Notes under the pieces: generated by a model
Told to the model about the DNA's origin: nothing
Databases searched by the model: none
What the model saw: the letters and a program-made list of their open reading frames with translations, nothing else
From: DAOMNN01 sp964404505
GTDB taxonomy: Bacteria; Pseudomonadota; Gammaproteobacteria; Burkholderiales; Rhodocyclaceae
Assembly (NCBI GenBank): GCA_964404505.1
Contig: CAYOKH010000002.1
Span: forward strand, 1 to 64,000
DNA: 64,000 nt
Direction of reading: 5' to 3'
Translations under genes and position numbers: made by a program
Part shown: one piece after another, positions 7,601-17,100 of the stretch
Layout of the letters: each line of letters opens with the position of its first letter
Position numbering within the stretch: the stretch's first letter is position 1

Positions 7601-8188
7601 TCAGGCCAGATCCGTGATCAGCTCCGCAAGAGTCTCCGGCGGAAGCGTATCCAAGTGCATAGGATACTCCTTATGCTCGCAGCCCACTTTCATTTGCGCA
7701 CCGGCCTTCAATGAGCGACACATCTCCGGAGTCAGTTCGAAGCGCAGGAAATGCACCGCAGAAGTCTTGTGCTCGGTCGAACGCTTCAGATCCTCGTCCG
7801 CAATCGGATAAACGCGCTTCTGCCCCTCGACCTGGACAAAGACCTGGTGTTCGATGCCGCGCATCCGCCCCAGGGCTTCACGTCTTTCGGACTCCATGGG
7901 GTACTCGAGCATCATCGTGACCTTGAAATTGCTGCCGTCCGGGACCAACGGGTTATACGCATCCAGTTCGTCCTGTATGCCTTCGATCTCAAAGATGCGC
8001 TCGACCCGGAGCATTTCCTGGATCTGGTAGCGCATCAGTTCCTCATTCTCGAAAATCAGCGTCAGATGCTCCCCCAGACTGACCGTGCGCCGCTTGCGCA
8101 ATTCAATGATGCGCCGTCGTATCTGAGGTCGCACCTTGTGGTACTCCTCCAGCGACAGAAGGCTCTCCGGTGTAATATTGGTCGCCAT
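7601..8188 (-). CDS. DUF3501 family protein
   Basis: Protein of 195 residues recognised as DUF3501 by its start (ITPESLLSLEEYHKVRPQIRR), the ENEELMRYQIQEMLRVERI helix and the acidic/basic middle region. The function of the family is not established. No signal peptide, membrane segment or metal-binding cysteine cluster is visible; there are only two cysteines (EMCRSLK and VGCEHKEYP). It is the last gene of a run rubrerythrin - Fe-S reductase - DUF3501 that recurs in proteobacteria, which points to a role in peroxide defence or electron supply to rubrerythrin. The spacing from the Fe-S gene is 26 bases. Confidence 0.88.
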   Translation of the reverse strand: MATNITPESLLSLEEYHKVRPQIRRRIIELRKRRTVSLGEHLTLIFENEELMRYQIQEMLRVERIFEIEGIQDELDAYNPLVPDGSNFKVTMMLEYPMESERREALGRMRGIEHQVFVQVEGQKRVYPIADEDLKRSTEHKTSAVHFLRFELTPEMCRSLKAGAQMKVGCEHKEYPMHLDTLPPETLAELITDLA

Positions 8189-8214
8189 GCTCGAATCCCT
8201 CTACTGTTCGGTTG

Positions 8215-9552
8215 TCACATCCCGTAGGCCTTCGCCAGCAGCGACAGCGGATGCATGAGCGGCGCCGGTTTGATGCCTGCCTCCTCCATGCCCTGAGCGA
8301 TATGATGGCCAGCCAACTGACAATCGGAGCTGATGTAGTCAGGTTCGGCCTCGCCCATTGCCCTGAACACGGGCCGGCCAATCTTCATCGCAGTTGCATG
8401 GAACGCCTTCTTCACGCCCCACGTCCCGGAATGACCGGAACACCGTTCGATCACGGTGACATCGGTGTCGGGTACAAGTTGAAGGGCTTCGGCGGTCTTC
8501 TTCCCGACATTCTGCACGCGGCTGTGGCAGGGAATGTGGTATCCGATCCGGCCTAGCGCATTCTTGAAATCGGTTTTCAGCAGCCCATCGCGGTTGCGTG
8601 CGACGAAATACTCGAACGGATCCCACATTGCCTGCTTGACAGCCTGCGTATCCGCACACTCCGGAAACATCAAGGGCAGTTCCTGCTTGAACGTCAGCGT
8701 ACATGATGGAATCGGCGTGAGAATCGCGTACCCCTCCCGCGCGAATTTCGCGAGTTGCGGCACGTTGATCTCCTTCCTCGCGGCCACGGCACCGAGGTCG
8801 CCAAGTTCGAGCTTAGGCATGCCGCAGCAGACTTCCTTTTCGATCAGCACGAACGGGATCGCGTTATGGCGGAGGATGTTCAGGAGATCCCGGCCGATTC
8901 CGGGTTCATTGAAGTTGACGTAACAGGTCGCATATACGACCACTTTCCCGGGCGTACGCTCGCCATCCACAACCTTGTCGCTACCCGACTCCCCCGCGAT
9001 CGAGCGGAATTTCTTCGGAGCGTACTCGGGAATCCAGGCCTTGCGATCGATCCCAAGCGTCTTCTCCATGACGCCACGCATCAGGCCGGTGCGATTCACC
9101 GCATTGACCGTCTGGGTGACCACTGGAATCCCGGCAAAAGTGCCCAACCTGTCCGTGGACGACAGCACCTTGTTGCGCCACCCCACCCCGCCCTTCTTGT
9201 ACCTTACCGCCTTCGCCCTCAGCATCAGATGCGGAAAGTCCAGATTCCACGGGTGCGGCGGAACGTATGGACACTTCGTCATGAAGCAGACATCGCACAG
9301 ATAGCACTGATCGACGACTTTCCAGTAGGCGTGCTTGTCGACCCCTTCCAACTCGCCTTCGTCGGTCGAATCGATCAGGTCGAAGAGTGTCGGGAAGGCA
9401 TTGCACAGGCTGAGACATCGACGGCAACCGTGGCAGATATCGAAGACACGCTCAACCTCCTCCATCAGCCTGGCTTCATCGTAATACTCGGGATTTTTCC
9501 AATCGATGGGGTGCCGCGTCGGCGCTTCAAGGTTACCTTCGCGTATGCTCAT
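8215..9552 (-). CDS. Heterodisulfide-reductase-like Fe-S protein (GlpC/HdrD type)
   Basis: Cytoplasmic or membrane-associated electron-transfer protein of 445 residues. The N-terminal third has two [4Fe-4S] binding motifs (CHGCRRCLSLC near residue 40 and CYLCDVCFMTKCPY near 85); the C-terminal part has CCG-type segments (EKEVCCGMPKLE and the CHSRVQNVG...CSGHSG region) that in HdrB/HdrD and GlpC hold a cluster or take part in thiol/quinone chemistry. Between rubrerythrin and DUF3501 it probably feeds electrons to the rubrerythrin. Longer in-frame starts exist up to 9603; 9552 gives the usual N-terminus but has a weak ribosome binding site. Confidence 0.87.
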   Translation of the reverse strand: MSIREGNLEAPTRHPIDWKNPEYYDEARLMEEVERVFDICHGCRRCLSLCNAFPTLFDLIDSTDEGELEGVDKHAYWKVVDQCYLCDVCFMTKCPYVPPHPWNLDFPHLMLRAKAVRYKKGGVGWRNKVLSSTDRLGTFAGIPVVTQTVNAVNRTGLMRGVMEKTLGIDRKAWIPEYAPKKFRSIAGESGSDKVVDGERTPGKVVVYATCYVNFNEPGIGRDLLNILRHNAIPFVLIEKEVCCGMPKLELGDLGAVAARKEINVPQLAKFAREGYAILTPIPSCTLTFKQELPLMFPECADTQAVKQAMWDPFEYFVARNRDGLLKTDFKNALGRIGYHIPCHSRVQNVGKKTAEALQLVPDTDVTVIERCSGHSGTWGVKKAFHATAMKIGRPVFRAMGEAEPDYISSDCQLAGHHIAQGMEEAGIKPAPLMHPLSLLAKAYGM

Positions 9553-9590
9553 AGGCTTGCCCGCAGGTGAAGTGGAGACGAAAAACGACT

Positions 9591-9648
9591 CCGCGCTGCG
9601 CATGGCAGCGCGGATGCGGATCCTGTCGGCGCGCCATGTACCGACAGG
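9591..9648 (-). promoter_or_regulatory. Tandem hairpins between rubrerythrin and the Fe-S gene
   Basis: Two inverted repeats lie in the intercistronic space: an 8-bp stem (9641-9648 / 9622-9629) and a 9-bp stem (9605-9613 / 9591-9599, five-base loop). On the minus strand the second is followed five bases later by five T. The arrangement resembles a leaky terminator or mRNA-stability element that would make rubrerythrin more abundant than the downstream proteins. Confidence 0.5.
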
Positions 9649-9662
9649 CCGACGCGAACCGG

Positions 9663-10085
9663 TCAGTCGATCAAGACGTCGAGCGCCTTCTGGAAACGAT
9701 TCGCGTGGGACCGCTCCGCTTTGGCAAGCGTTTCGAACCAGTCGGCAACCTCGTCGAAGCCCTCTTCGCGGGCAGTCTTCGCCATGCCGGGATACATGTC
9801 GGTATATTCGTGTGTTTCACCGGCCACCGCAGACATCAGATTGTCGCGCGTCGCGCCGATCTTCATGCCCGTGACCGGATCGCCGGAGACTTCGAGAAAC
9901 TCCAGGTGACCATGAGCATGGCCGGTTTCACCTTCGGCCGTCGACCGGAAGAGCGCCGACACGTCGTTCTGACCTTCGATGTCTGCCTTGTTGGCGAAGT
10001 ACAGATACCGACGATTGGCCTGAGACTCGCCTGCGAACGCTTCCTTGAGACAGGCTTCGGTCTTGGAACCCTTGAGTTGCAGCAT
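9663..10085 (-). CDS. Rubrerythrin lacking the rubredoxin domain
   Basis: Di-iron protein that reduces hydrogen peroxide to water. The 140 residues form only the ferritin-like four-helix part: E20, E53 with H56 (EGETGH), E90/E93 and E124 with H127 (ERSH). The C-terminal rubredoxin domain of classical rubrerythrins is absent, since the protein ends at ALDVLID. It therefore needs an external electron donor, plausibly the Fe-S protein encoded next. The ATG follows AGGAGAG. An OxyR-like half-site and a weak promoter lie upstream. Confidence 0.93.
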   Translation of the reverse strand: MLQLKGSKTEACLKEAFAGESQANRRYLYFANKADIEGQNDVSALFRSTAEGETGHAHGHLEFLEVSGDPVTGMKIGATRDNLMSAVAGETHEYTDMYPGMAKTAREEGFDEVADWFETLAKAERSHANRFQKALDVLID

Positions 10086-10184
10086 ATATTCTCTCCTGTT
10101 GCTCGATTGAGTTGTTCACCGGAAGCAGCCCGGCACGGAGCCTGGACGCACTCCAGCACTTTCACTGTAGCGCACAAGGATGAA

Positions 10185-10230
10185 ATGACAAAAATTGTGA
10201 AAATCTAATGCAACGATAGGATACGTCTAT
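10185..10230 (-). promoter_or_regulatory. OxyR-like site and promoter of the rubrerythrin operon
   Basis: ATAG-N7-CTAT (positions 10230-10216 on the minus strand) resembles one half of an OxyR operator. Two bases downstream begins a weak promoter: TTGCAT (10213-10208), 17 bases, TGTCAT (10190-10185). An activator site abutting a poor -35 element is the usual layout for OxyR activation. The inner conserved bases of the consensus do not match, and a second half-site is not clear. Confidence 0.35.
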
Positions 10231-10327
10231 AATCACGGACAGGCGATGCGGCAATCCGAGCGAGTCGGCGCGCCATTCGGGAAGCGCGGCACGCGGCCAC
10301 AAAGCAGCGCGCGCATGCTAAGCGGCA

Positions 10328-10858
10328 CTATTCCTGACGGACAGCGAGCAACTCGCGATACGCCTCCGGTGGCTGCTGCGGCCGCGCCCGGAAAAGCACC
10401 GAAGACAGCTCCGACAGGGCCTGCTGATAGACCTGCCGCTTGAACTCGATGACCGCCTCGAGCGGCACCCAGTACTCGCTCCAGCGCCAGGCATCGAACT
10501 CCGGACGCTTGCTTGCGCGCAGACAGACATCCGTATCGCGGCCAACCAGACGCAGCAGATACCAGATCTGCTTCTGCCCACGGTAGGTATTCCGCCATTC
10601 CCTGCGGATCCAGTGCTTCGGAACGTCGTATCGCAACCAGCCGCGTGTACGTCCGAGTATCTTCACATGCTCGGGGTGCAGACCGACTTCCTCGAACAAT
10701 TCCCGATACATGGCCTGCTGCGGCGACTCGCCGTGCTTGATGCCACCCTGCGGAAACTGCCACGAGTGTTCACGAATCCGCTTACCCCAGAAGACCTCGT
10801 TGCGCACATTGACCAGAATGATGCCGACGTTCGGGCGATAGCCTTCACGATCGAGCAT
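10328..10858 (-). CDS. rppH: RNA 5'-pyrophosphohydrolase (Nudix)
   Basis: Removes pyrophosphate from the 5' end of mRNAs, starting their decay. The 176-residue protein has an N-terminus typical of RppH (MLDREGYRPNVGIILVN, FWGKRIREHSWQFPQGGI) and a complete Nudix box at residues 38-60 with the metal-binding glutamates of REL-FEEVG. The upstream in-frame extension to 11011 was rejected because it is not part of the family. It is divergent from proS, a common betaproteobacterial arrangement. Confidence 0.95.
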   Translation of the reverse strand: MLDREGYRPNVGIILVNVRNEVFWGKRIREHSWQFPQGGIKHGESPQQAMYRELFEEVGLHPEHVKILGRTRGWLRYDVPKHWIRREWRNTYRGQKQIWYLLRLVGRDTDVCLRASKRPEFDAWRWSEYWVPLEAVIEFKRQVYQQALSELSSVLFRARPQQPPEAYRELLAVRQE

Positions 10859-11083
10859 GATCGAACCCTTGATTCGGTAGTTGACTGGATTCTTCCACAC
10901 TTGCACGGGGTTGGAAAGCTGTCGTCTCACGATCGTTCCTCTCCTTGACGCCTCGCGCTCGCCCACCGACGGGCAAACCATCGAGAGCCCGCAGCCTGCT
11001 CGATCGAACACCGCAAGCCTGGCTGAAACGCAGGAGACTGCTAGAATTCAGCTCCTGCTCAACCGCGATCACGGAATCACAGC

Positions 11084-12814
11084 ATGCTTGCAAGTCGGTT
11101 TTTCATTTCCACCCTCAAGGAGGCGCCCTCGGATGCAGAGGTCACCAGCCACCGGCTGATGCTGCGCGCCGGACTCATTCGCAAGGTTGCCGCGGGCATA
11201 TACAACTGGATGCCGATGGGACTGCGGTCGTTGCGCAAGGTCGAGACCATCGTGCGCGAGGAGATGAATCGTTCCGGCGCGATCGAAGTGTTGATGCCCG
11301 CAATACAGCCGGCGGAGCTGTGGCAGGAGTCTGGCAGATGGGACGCCTACGGACCCGAGTTGCTGCGACTGAAGGACCGCCATGACCGTAATTTCGTGGT
11401 CGGTCCGACACACGAGGAGGTCATCACCGATATCGCGCGCCGCGAACTGCGCAGCTATCGACAGTTGCCAAGGCACTTCTATCAGATCCAGACCAAGTTC
11501 CGCGATGAGATCCGGCCGCGCTTCGGCGTGATGCGGGGTCGTGAATTCATGATGAAGGACGGGTACTCGTTCCACGCCTCGTTCGCGGATCTGGAGCGCG
11601 AATACCGCAGCATGTACGACACTTACGACCGAATTTTCACGCGCATGGGCTTGCAGCACCGTGCGGTTGCCGCGGATACGGGCTCCATCGGAGGTACGGG
11701 CTCGCACGAGTTCCATGTCATCGCCGAGACCGGCGAGGACGGCATTGCCTATTGTCCCGACTCCGACTACGCGGCCAATATCGAGCTGGCTGAAGCAACC
11801 GGGCCGGGCATTGCCCGGCCGAAATCATCACGCAGCCTCGAGAAGGTGCACACGCCGGGCGTCAAGACCATCGCGGCAGTTGCGGATTTCCTGAGGATTC
11901 CGGTTGAATCCACCGTCAAGTCCATCGTCGTCAACGGCGACGACGAGTCGGGGGGCGAACCCGTGCTTCTGATGCTGCGTGGGGACCACGAACTGAACGC
12001 TATAAAGGCGCAAAAATTCGACGGGATCGATGCCCCGCTCACGTTCACCGCGCAGGACGACATTGTCAAGGCATTCGGCGCCAACCCCGGATCGCTCGGA
12101 CCGATAGGATTCAGGGGCCGTGTGATCATGGATCGCACGGTGGCGGCGATGTCCGACTTCGTCGTGGGTGCGAACGACGACGACTGGCACTATATCGGAG
12201 CCAACATTGGGCGCGATTTTCCCGAACCGGAAGTCGCGGATCTGCGCAACGTTGTCAGGGGCGACCCGTCGCCCGACGGCAAGGGCAGACTCGAGATCTG
12301 CCGCGGCATCGAGGTGGGACATATCTTCCAGCTTCGCACCAAGTACGCAGAGGCGATGAACTGCAAGTTCCTGGATGACAACGGCCGGGAACAGCTGATG
12401 GAAATGGGCTGCTACGGCATCGGCGTGACCCGCATCCTTGGCGCAGCGATCGAGCAGAACCACGACGAGCGCGGTATCATCTGGCCGTCATCGATTGCAC
12501 CGTTCGAGATCGTCATCTGCCCGGTAGGTTGGAGCAAGTCGGAAACCGTCCGCAATGAGGCCACCCGACTCCTCAATGCACTGTCTTCTGCCGGCGTGGA
12601 TGCGATTCTCGATGATCGGAACGAACGCCCCGGCGTCATGTTTGCGGATTGGGAACTGATCGGGATCCCACACCGGCTCGTCATTGGCGAGCGAGGCCTC
12701 AAGGAGGGCCTCGCCGAGTACCAGGGCCGCAGGGATGCCGAGCCGACCCGAGTAGCGCTGGGACAGACCGTCGAGTTGGTGCGCATGAAACTCGCCGAAT
12801 CCGGAAACCCCTGA
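11084..12814 (+). CDS. proS: Prolyl-tRNA synthetase (bacterial type)
   Basis: Class II synthetase of 576 residues that charges tRNA-Pro. Motif 2 (KFRDEIRPRFGVMRGREFMMKDGYSF, about residues 140-165) and motif 3 (CYGIGVTRILGAAIEQ, about 443-458) are present. Between them, about residues 225-395, lies the YbaK-like editing insertion that hydrolyses mischarged Ala-tRNA-Pro. An anticodon-binding domain forms the C-terminus. The length is standard. A TAGAAT -10-like element lies about 40 bases upstream of the ATG. The next gene follows within about 13 bases. Confidence 0.98.
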   Translation: MLASRFFISTLKEAPSDAEVTSHRLMLRAGLIRKVAAGIYNWMPMGLRSLRKVETIVREEMNRSGAIEVLMPAIQPAELWQESGRWDAYGPELLRLKDRHDRNFVVGPTHEEVITDIARRELRSYRQLPRHFYQIQTKFRDEIRPRFGVMRGREFMMKDGYSFHASFADLEREYRSMYDTYDRIFTRMGLQHRAVAADTGSIGGTGSHEFHVIAETGEDGIAYCPDSDYAANIELAEATGPGIARPKSSRSLEKVHTPGVKTIAAVADFLRIPVESTVKSIVVNGDDESGGEPVLLMLRGDHELNAIKAQKFDGIDAPLTFTAQDDIVKAFGANPGSLGPIGFRGRVIMDRTVAAMSDFVVGANDDDWHYIGANIGRDFPEPEVADLRNVVRGDPSPDGKGRLEICRGIEVGHIFQLRTKYAEAMNCKFLDDNGREQLMEMGCYGIGVTRILGAAIEQNHDERGIIWPSSIAPFEIVICPVGWSKSETVRNEATRLLNALSSAGVDAILDDRNERPGVMFADWELIGIPHRLVIGERGLKEGLAEYQGRRDAEPTRVALGQTVELVRMKLAESGNP

Positions 12815-12827
12815 GGAATTGCGAAGG

Positions 12828-13481
12828 ATGGTCAGGATCAAGCTTGTGTCGCGTCTTGCCTGCGTTGCCGCCGTGACCACACTGGCGCTGGCGAGCGGCG
12901 TCGGCACGGCAGGAAACCAGCAATACGAGCCGATGTCGGCAAGCGTACGCGCCGCCCTTCATGCTGCCGTCAGCGACATGGGCGCGCCCCGACTGCTCAT
13001 TTCAGACCCCGCCGAGCGCGACCTCTGGCTCGCTGAAATGTCACGGCGCCTTGAAAAGAGGATTCAGGACGTGCGTTATCGCGAGGAACTGCTCACCGCC
13101 ATTCACTACGAGGCGACGCGCGCGGGACTGGACCCGCAACTGGTGCTCGGAATCGTGGAGATCGAAAGCGCATTCCGCAAGTATGCGGTTTCGAGCGCCG
13201 GTGCTCGCGGCTACATGCAGGTCATGCCGTTCTGGGTCGACGTTATCGGACGCCCCGACGACAACCTGTTCCATCTGCGCACCAATCTGCGTTACGGCTG
13301 CACGATCCTGCGCCATTACCTGGATATGGAAACGGGCGACCTGTTTCGTGCCCTGGGCCGCTACAACGGCAGCCTGGGGAAGGCCACCTACCCCAATCTG
13401 GTGCGCAGCGCATGGGAGGGCAGTTGGGCGTTCAGCCCGGTACGGCTTGCCGCGGACACCATCGACACCGTTCCAAACTGA
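12828..13481 (+). CDS. Lytic transglycosylase domain protein
   Basis: Exported murein transglycosylase of 217 residues: signal peptide in the first ~28 residues, then an SLT (family 1) domain with the catalytic glutamate in VEIESAFRKYAVSSAGARGYMQ, the GYMQVMPFW segment, and GRYNGSLGK near the end. It cleaves glycan strands in the periplasm, forming 1,6-anhydromuramic ends. The ATG at 12828 was chosen over an in-frame TTG at 12819, which would itself lie in the GAGGA ribosome-binding region. It directly follows proS and is convergent with the Lrp-type regulator. Confidence 0.9.
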   Translation: MVRIKLVSRLACVAAVTTLALASGVGTAGNQQYEPMSASVRAALHAAVSDMGAPRLLISDPAERDLWLAEMSRRLEKRIQDVRYREELLTAIHYEATRAGLDPQLVLGIVEIESAFRKYAVSSAGARGYMQVMPFWVDVIGRPDDNLFHLRTNLRYGCTILRHYLDMETGDLFRALGRYNGSLGKATYPNLVRSAWEGSWAFSPVRLAADTIDTVPN

Positions 13482-13521
13482 ACGATCCGGGTCTCCCTTC
13501 ATCGCCATAGGCCTGGCGCTG

Positions 13522-13986
13522 TTAAATCTCCATCAGCGGCAGCAGGGTGTCGTACTTGACTTCGCGCAGCACGACCGCGGTTCGCACGTTGGCCACACCC
13601 GGCATGCGGAAGATACGTCTGTGCAGGAAGACATCGTAGGCCTTCATGTCGGGCACCACGACCTTCAGAATGTAGTCTGCATCCCCGGTGGTGCTGTAGC
13701 ACTCGATCACTTCCGGGTGCATCAGTACGGCCTGTTCGAACTCATCGACCGTCGTCTCCGAGTGGCGCACCAGGGTCACGTGTGCCAGCAGGCATTCCTT
13801 CAGCCCGACCGCCTCCCTGTCGAGCAGGATCGTGTGGCGGCGAATCAGCCCTTCACGTTCGATTTCCTTGAGTCGCCGCCAGCATGGCGTCGCCGATATC
13901 CCCACGCGTCGGGCCAGTTCCTGTACCGAAAGGCGCGCGTCCTTCTGCAGTTCGTACAGCATGCGACGCACAATCCGATCAAGCAT
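13522..13986 (-). CDS. Lrp/AsnC family transcriptional regulator
   Basis: DNA-binding regulator of 154 residues with an N-terminal winged helix-turn-helix (DRIVRRMLYELQKDARLSVQ through PCWRRLKEIEREG, about residues 3-50) and a C-terminal RAM ligand-binding domain (about 65-150, with the GDADYILKVVVPD segment). Such proteins sense amino acids and control nearby metabolic genes. It is divergent from the indolepyruvate ferredoxin oxidoreductase gene, so it probably controls that gene in response to an aromatic amino acid. The start at 13986 is preceded by GGGGAACG; an in-frame extension of 11 residues exists. Confidence 0.92.
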   Translation of the reverse strand: MLDRIVRRMLYELQKDARLSVQELARRVGISATPCWRRLKEIEREGLIRRHTILLDREAVGLKECLLAHVTLVRHSETTVDEFEQAVLMHPEVIECYSTTGDADYILKVVVPDMKAYDVFLHRRIFRMPGVANVRTAVVLREVKYDTLLPLMEI

Positions 13987-14021
13987 GTTCGTTCCCCGAT
14001 TGCAGACAATGGGAATCATAC

Positions 14022-14058
14022 GTTCTCACTTCACGGTTGTTCGCGTCAAGTTGAGAAC
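14022..14058. promoter_or_regulatory. Inverted repeat, candidate Lrp-type operator
   Basis: GTTCTCACTT (14022-14031) and AAGTTGAGAAC (14048-14058) are near-perfect reverse complements about 27 bases apart centre to centre. They lie in the 155-base region between the Lrp-type gene and the divergent oxidoreductase. The position is right for a shared operator. Confidence 0.5.
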
Positions 14059-14141
14059 ATTCTCTTCGCGCCTGCCGACTAAACTGCTACGAACACTACG
14101 AGCGTGGATGCAATGCAATTCACGCCCACCGGAGAGGCCCC

Positions 14142-17100
14142 ATGAACAGCCCCGGCACCAATCGGGACGGGTCGGCCATTGCAGCCGCGACCTCAGCAAC
14201 ACGCGGTCACCAGCGATCCGTACTCGCCAGACCGGACTATCGGTTGAGTGACAATCTCGGCTCGCGCCACGGGACGGTTTTTCTCACCGGCCTCCAGGCG
14301 CTCGTGCGTCTGCCCCTGATGCAGGCGGCCCTCGACCGGAGTCGGGGTCTGAGCACGGCGGGATTCGTCAGTGGCTACCGCGGCTCACCCCTGGGCGGCT
14401 TCGATCAGGCATTGTGGCGGGCAGGCAAGCTGCTTCGCGCAGGCAACATCGAGTTCCTGCCGGCCATCAACGAGGAACTGGGGGGAACTGCGGTACTCGG
14501 CAGTCAGCAGGTCGAGAGCGACCCGGACCGAAGCGTCGATGGCGTGTTCGCGATGTGGTACGGAAAAGGACCGGGCGTTGACCGCGCGGGCGACGCGCTC
14601 AAACACGGCAACGCCTACGGTTCTTCACCGCGCGGGGGTGTACTTGTGGTTGCCGGAGACGATCATGGCTGCGTCTCCTCCTCGATGCCGCATCAGAGCG
14701 ACCTCGCAATGCAGGCCTGGAGCATGCCCGTCATTCACCCGGGAAATGTCGCCGAATACCTGGAGTTCGGCCTGTACGGTTGGGCGCTGTCACGTTTCTC
14801 CGGCAACTGGGTCGGCTTCAAGGCCATCTCCGAAGTCGTCGAGAGCGCGATGACGGTAGACCTCGATCAGGTGCATACCGAGTTCTGCCCTCCAACCGAT
14901 CACGTTGCGCCGGATGGCGGTTTGCACTATCGCTGGCCGGACCTTCCAAGCCTGACGATCGAGCAGCGTCTTTCCGCCAAGCTCGATGCGGTCCGTGCGT
15001 TCGCCAGGGCTAACAGTATCGATCGATGGATCTGCCCGTCACCGCATGCGGATCTCGGAATCGTCACGGTGGGCAAGGCGCATTTCGATTTCCTCGAAGT
15101 GCTGCGCCGGCTCGGACTCAAACCCGCCGATCTGGAGAGTGCCGGCATCCGGGTGTACAAGGTCGGCCTCGTTTTTCCTCTCGAACCGACGCGCGTCGAA
15201 GCCTTCGTCAGCGGCCTGTCGGAAGTGCTGGTGATCGAGGAGAAGGCTCCCGTGGTCGAGCGTCAGCTCATGGAGATGCTGTTCAACCGCAGCGGCAACC
15301 GGCCGCGCGTGCTCGGCAAGCATGATGCCACGGGCCGACCACTTCTGCCCGCGGTCGGGGAGTTGCGCCCGTCGCGCATCATGCCTGCCCTCGCGCAATG
15401 GCTCGCCGCACACAAGCCTGCCTTGGACCGGCGTGAGCACGTGCGCGACTTCACCGCGCCGGAGTTGCTTGCGAACGTGGGGGACACGGTTCGCCGCCTG
15501 CCGTACTTCTGTTCCGGCTGCCCCCACAATACGTCGACTCGGGTGCCGGAGGGCTCCATCGCGCAGGCCGGTATCGGATGCCATTTCATGGCTTCCTGGA
15601 TGGACCGCAGCACGACCGGGCTGATCCAGATGGGTGGCGAAGGCGTGGACTGGGCCGCTCATTCGCGGTTCACGCTGCGGCCGCACGTATTTCAGAATCT
15701 CGGTGACGGCACCTATTTCCACTCCGGTTCGCTGGCAATCCGCCAGGCCATCGCGGCAAAGGCCAACATGACCTACAAGATCCTTTACAACGATGCGGTT
15801 GCGATGACCGGAGGTCAGCCGGTCGACGGTGTGATCGGAGTCGAGCGTATCGCGCGACAGGTAGAGGCAGAGGGGGTGCGCAAACTTGCAGTCGTAAGCG
15901 ACGAGCCGGAGAAGTACCGGGGGCAGGAGAGCCTGTTTCCGCCAGGAACGACGTTTCACCATCGCAACGAGCTCGACGCGGTGCAGCGCCGGCTGCGCGA
16001 GGTCGAGGGTGTGAGTTGCCTCATCTACGATCAGACCTGTGCCGCAGAGAAGCGCCGCCGACGCAAGAAGGGCGAATACCCCGATCCGGATCGGCGCATC
16101 TTCATCAATGCCGAGGTATGCGAGGGCTGCGGCGACTGCGGGCAGCAATCGAATTGCCTGTCGGTACTGCCGCTCGAAACCCCCTTCGGGCGCAAGCGCC
16201 AGATCGAGCAGTCCTCGTGCAACAAGGATTACTCCTGCGTTCAGGGCTTCTGCCCGAGTTTCGTGTCAGTCGAAGGCGCTCGTCTCAGGAAGCGTGTCGC
16301 GCGACTTTCCAGTGAGGCCCTCGACGCGCTGATTGCGGATCTGCCCATCCCTGAATTCGCTCTTGACGAGGCGCCCTACGACATGCTGATTACCGGTGTG
16401 GGGGGTACGGGCGTAGTCACGATCGGCGCGCTGGTCAGCATGGCGGCGCACCTCGACGGCATGGCGAGCTCCCAGCTCGATTTCATGGGGTTCGCACAGA
16501 AAGGCGGTGCAGTGCTCGCCTTTGTCCGCTGGGCACGGCGACCCGATCTTCTGAACCAGGTTCGCATCGACACGCAACAGGCGGACCTCCTCCTTGCCTG
16601 CGATCTGGTCGTCGGTGCCAGCGCAGATGCGCTCCAGACGGTCCGCCGCGGGCGCACGCGCATCATCGCCAGCAGCCACCGCAACCCCACCGACCGGTTC
16701 GTACGGGACCCCGACGCCAGCCTGCATGCCGAGGCGCTCCTCGACAAGCTGCGATTCGCCGCCGGAGACGACGCGCTGGAGACCGTGGACACCTACGATC
16801 TTGCCCTGCGGCTGCTGGGCGATTCCATCGGTGCAAACATCCTGTTGCTCGGCTATGCATGGCAGCGCGGTCGAGTGCCGGTGTCGCTCGCGGCGCTCGA
16901 TCGCGCAATCGAACTCAACGGCGTCGCAGTTGACATGAACCGCATGGCGTTCAATCTGGGCCGACTCGCTGCGGAGCAGCCGCAAACGGTCGTGGAGCTC
17001 GCCGAGGAACCACCGCCGCGTGCGCTCACGCTCGACGAGCTGATCGCCCAACGCGAGGAACACCTCCGCGGCTATCAGGATGCGGCCTATGCAGCGCGCT

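Noticed and set aside
15039..16148. A 369-codon open frame antisense to the oxidoreductase
   Set aside because: Frame shadow in high-GC DNA; no domain and no ribosome binding site.
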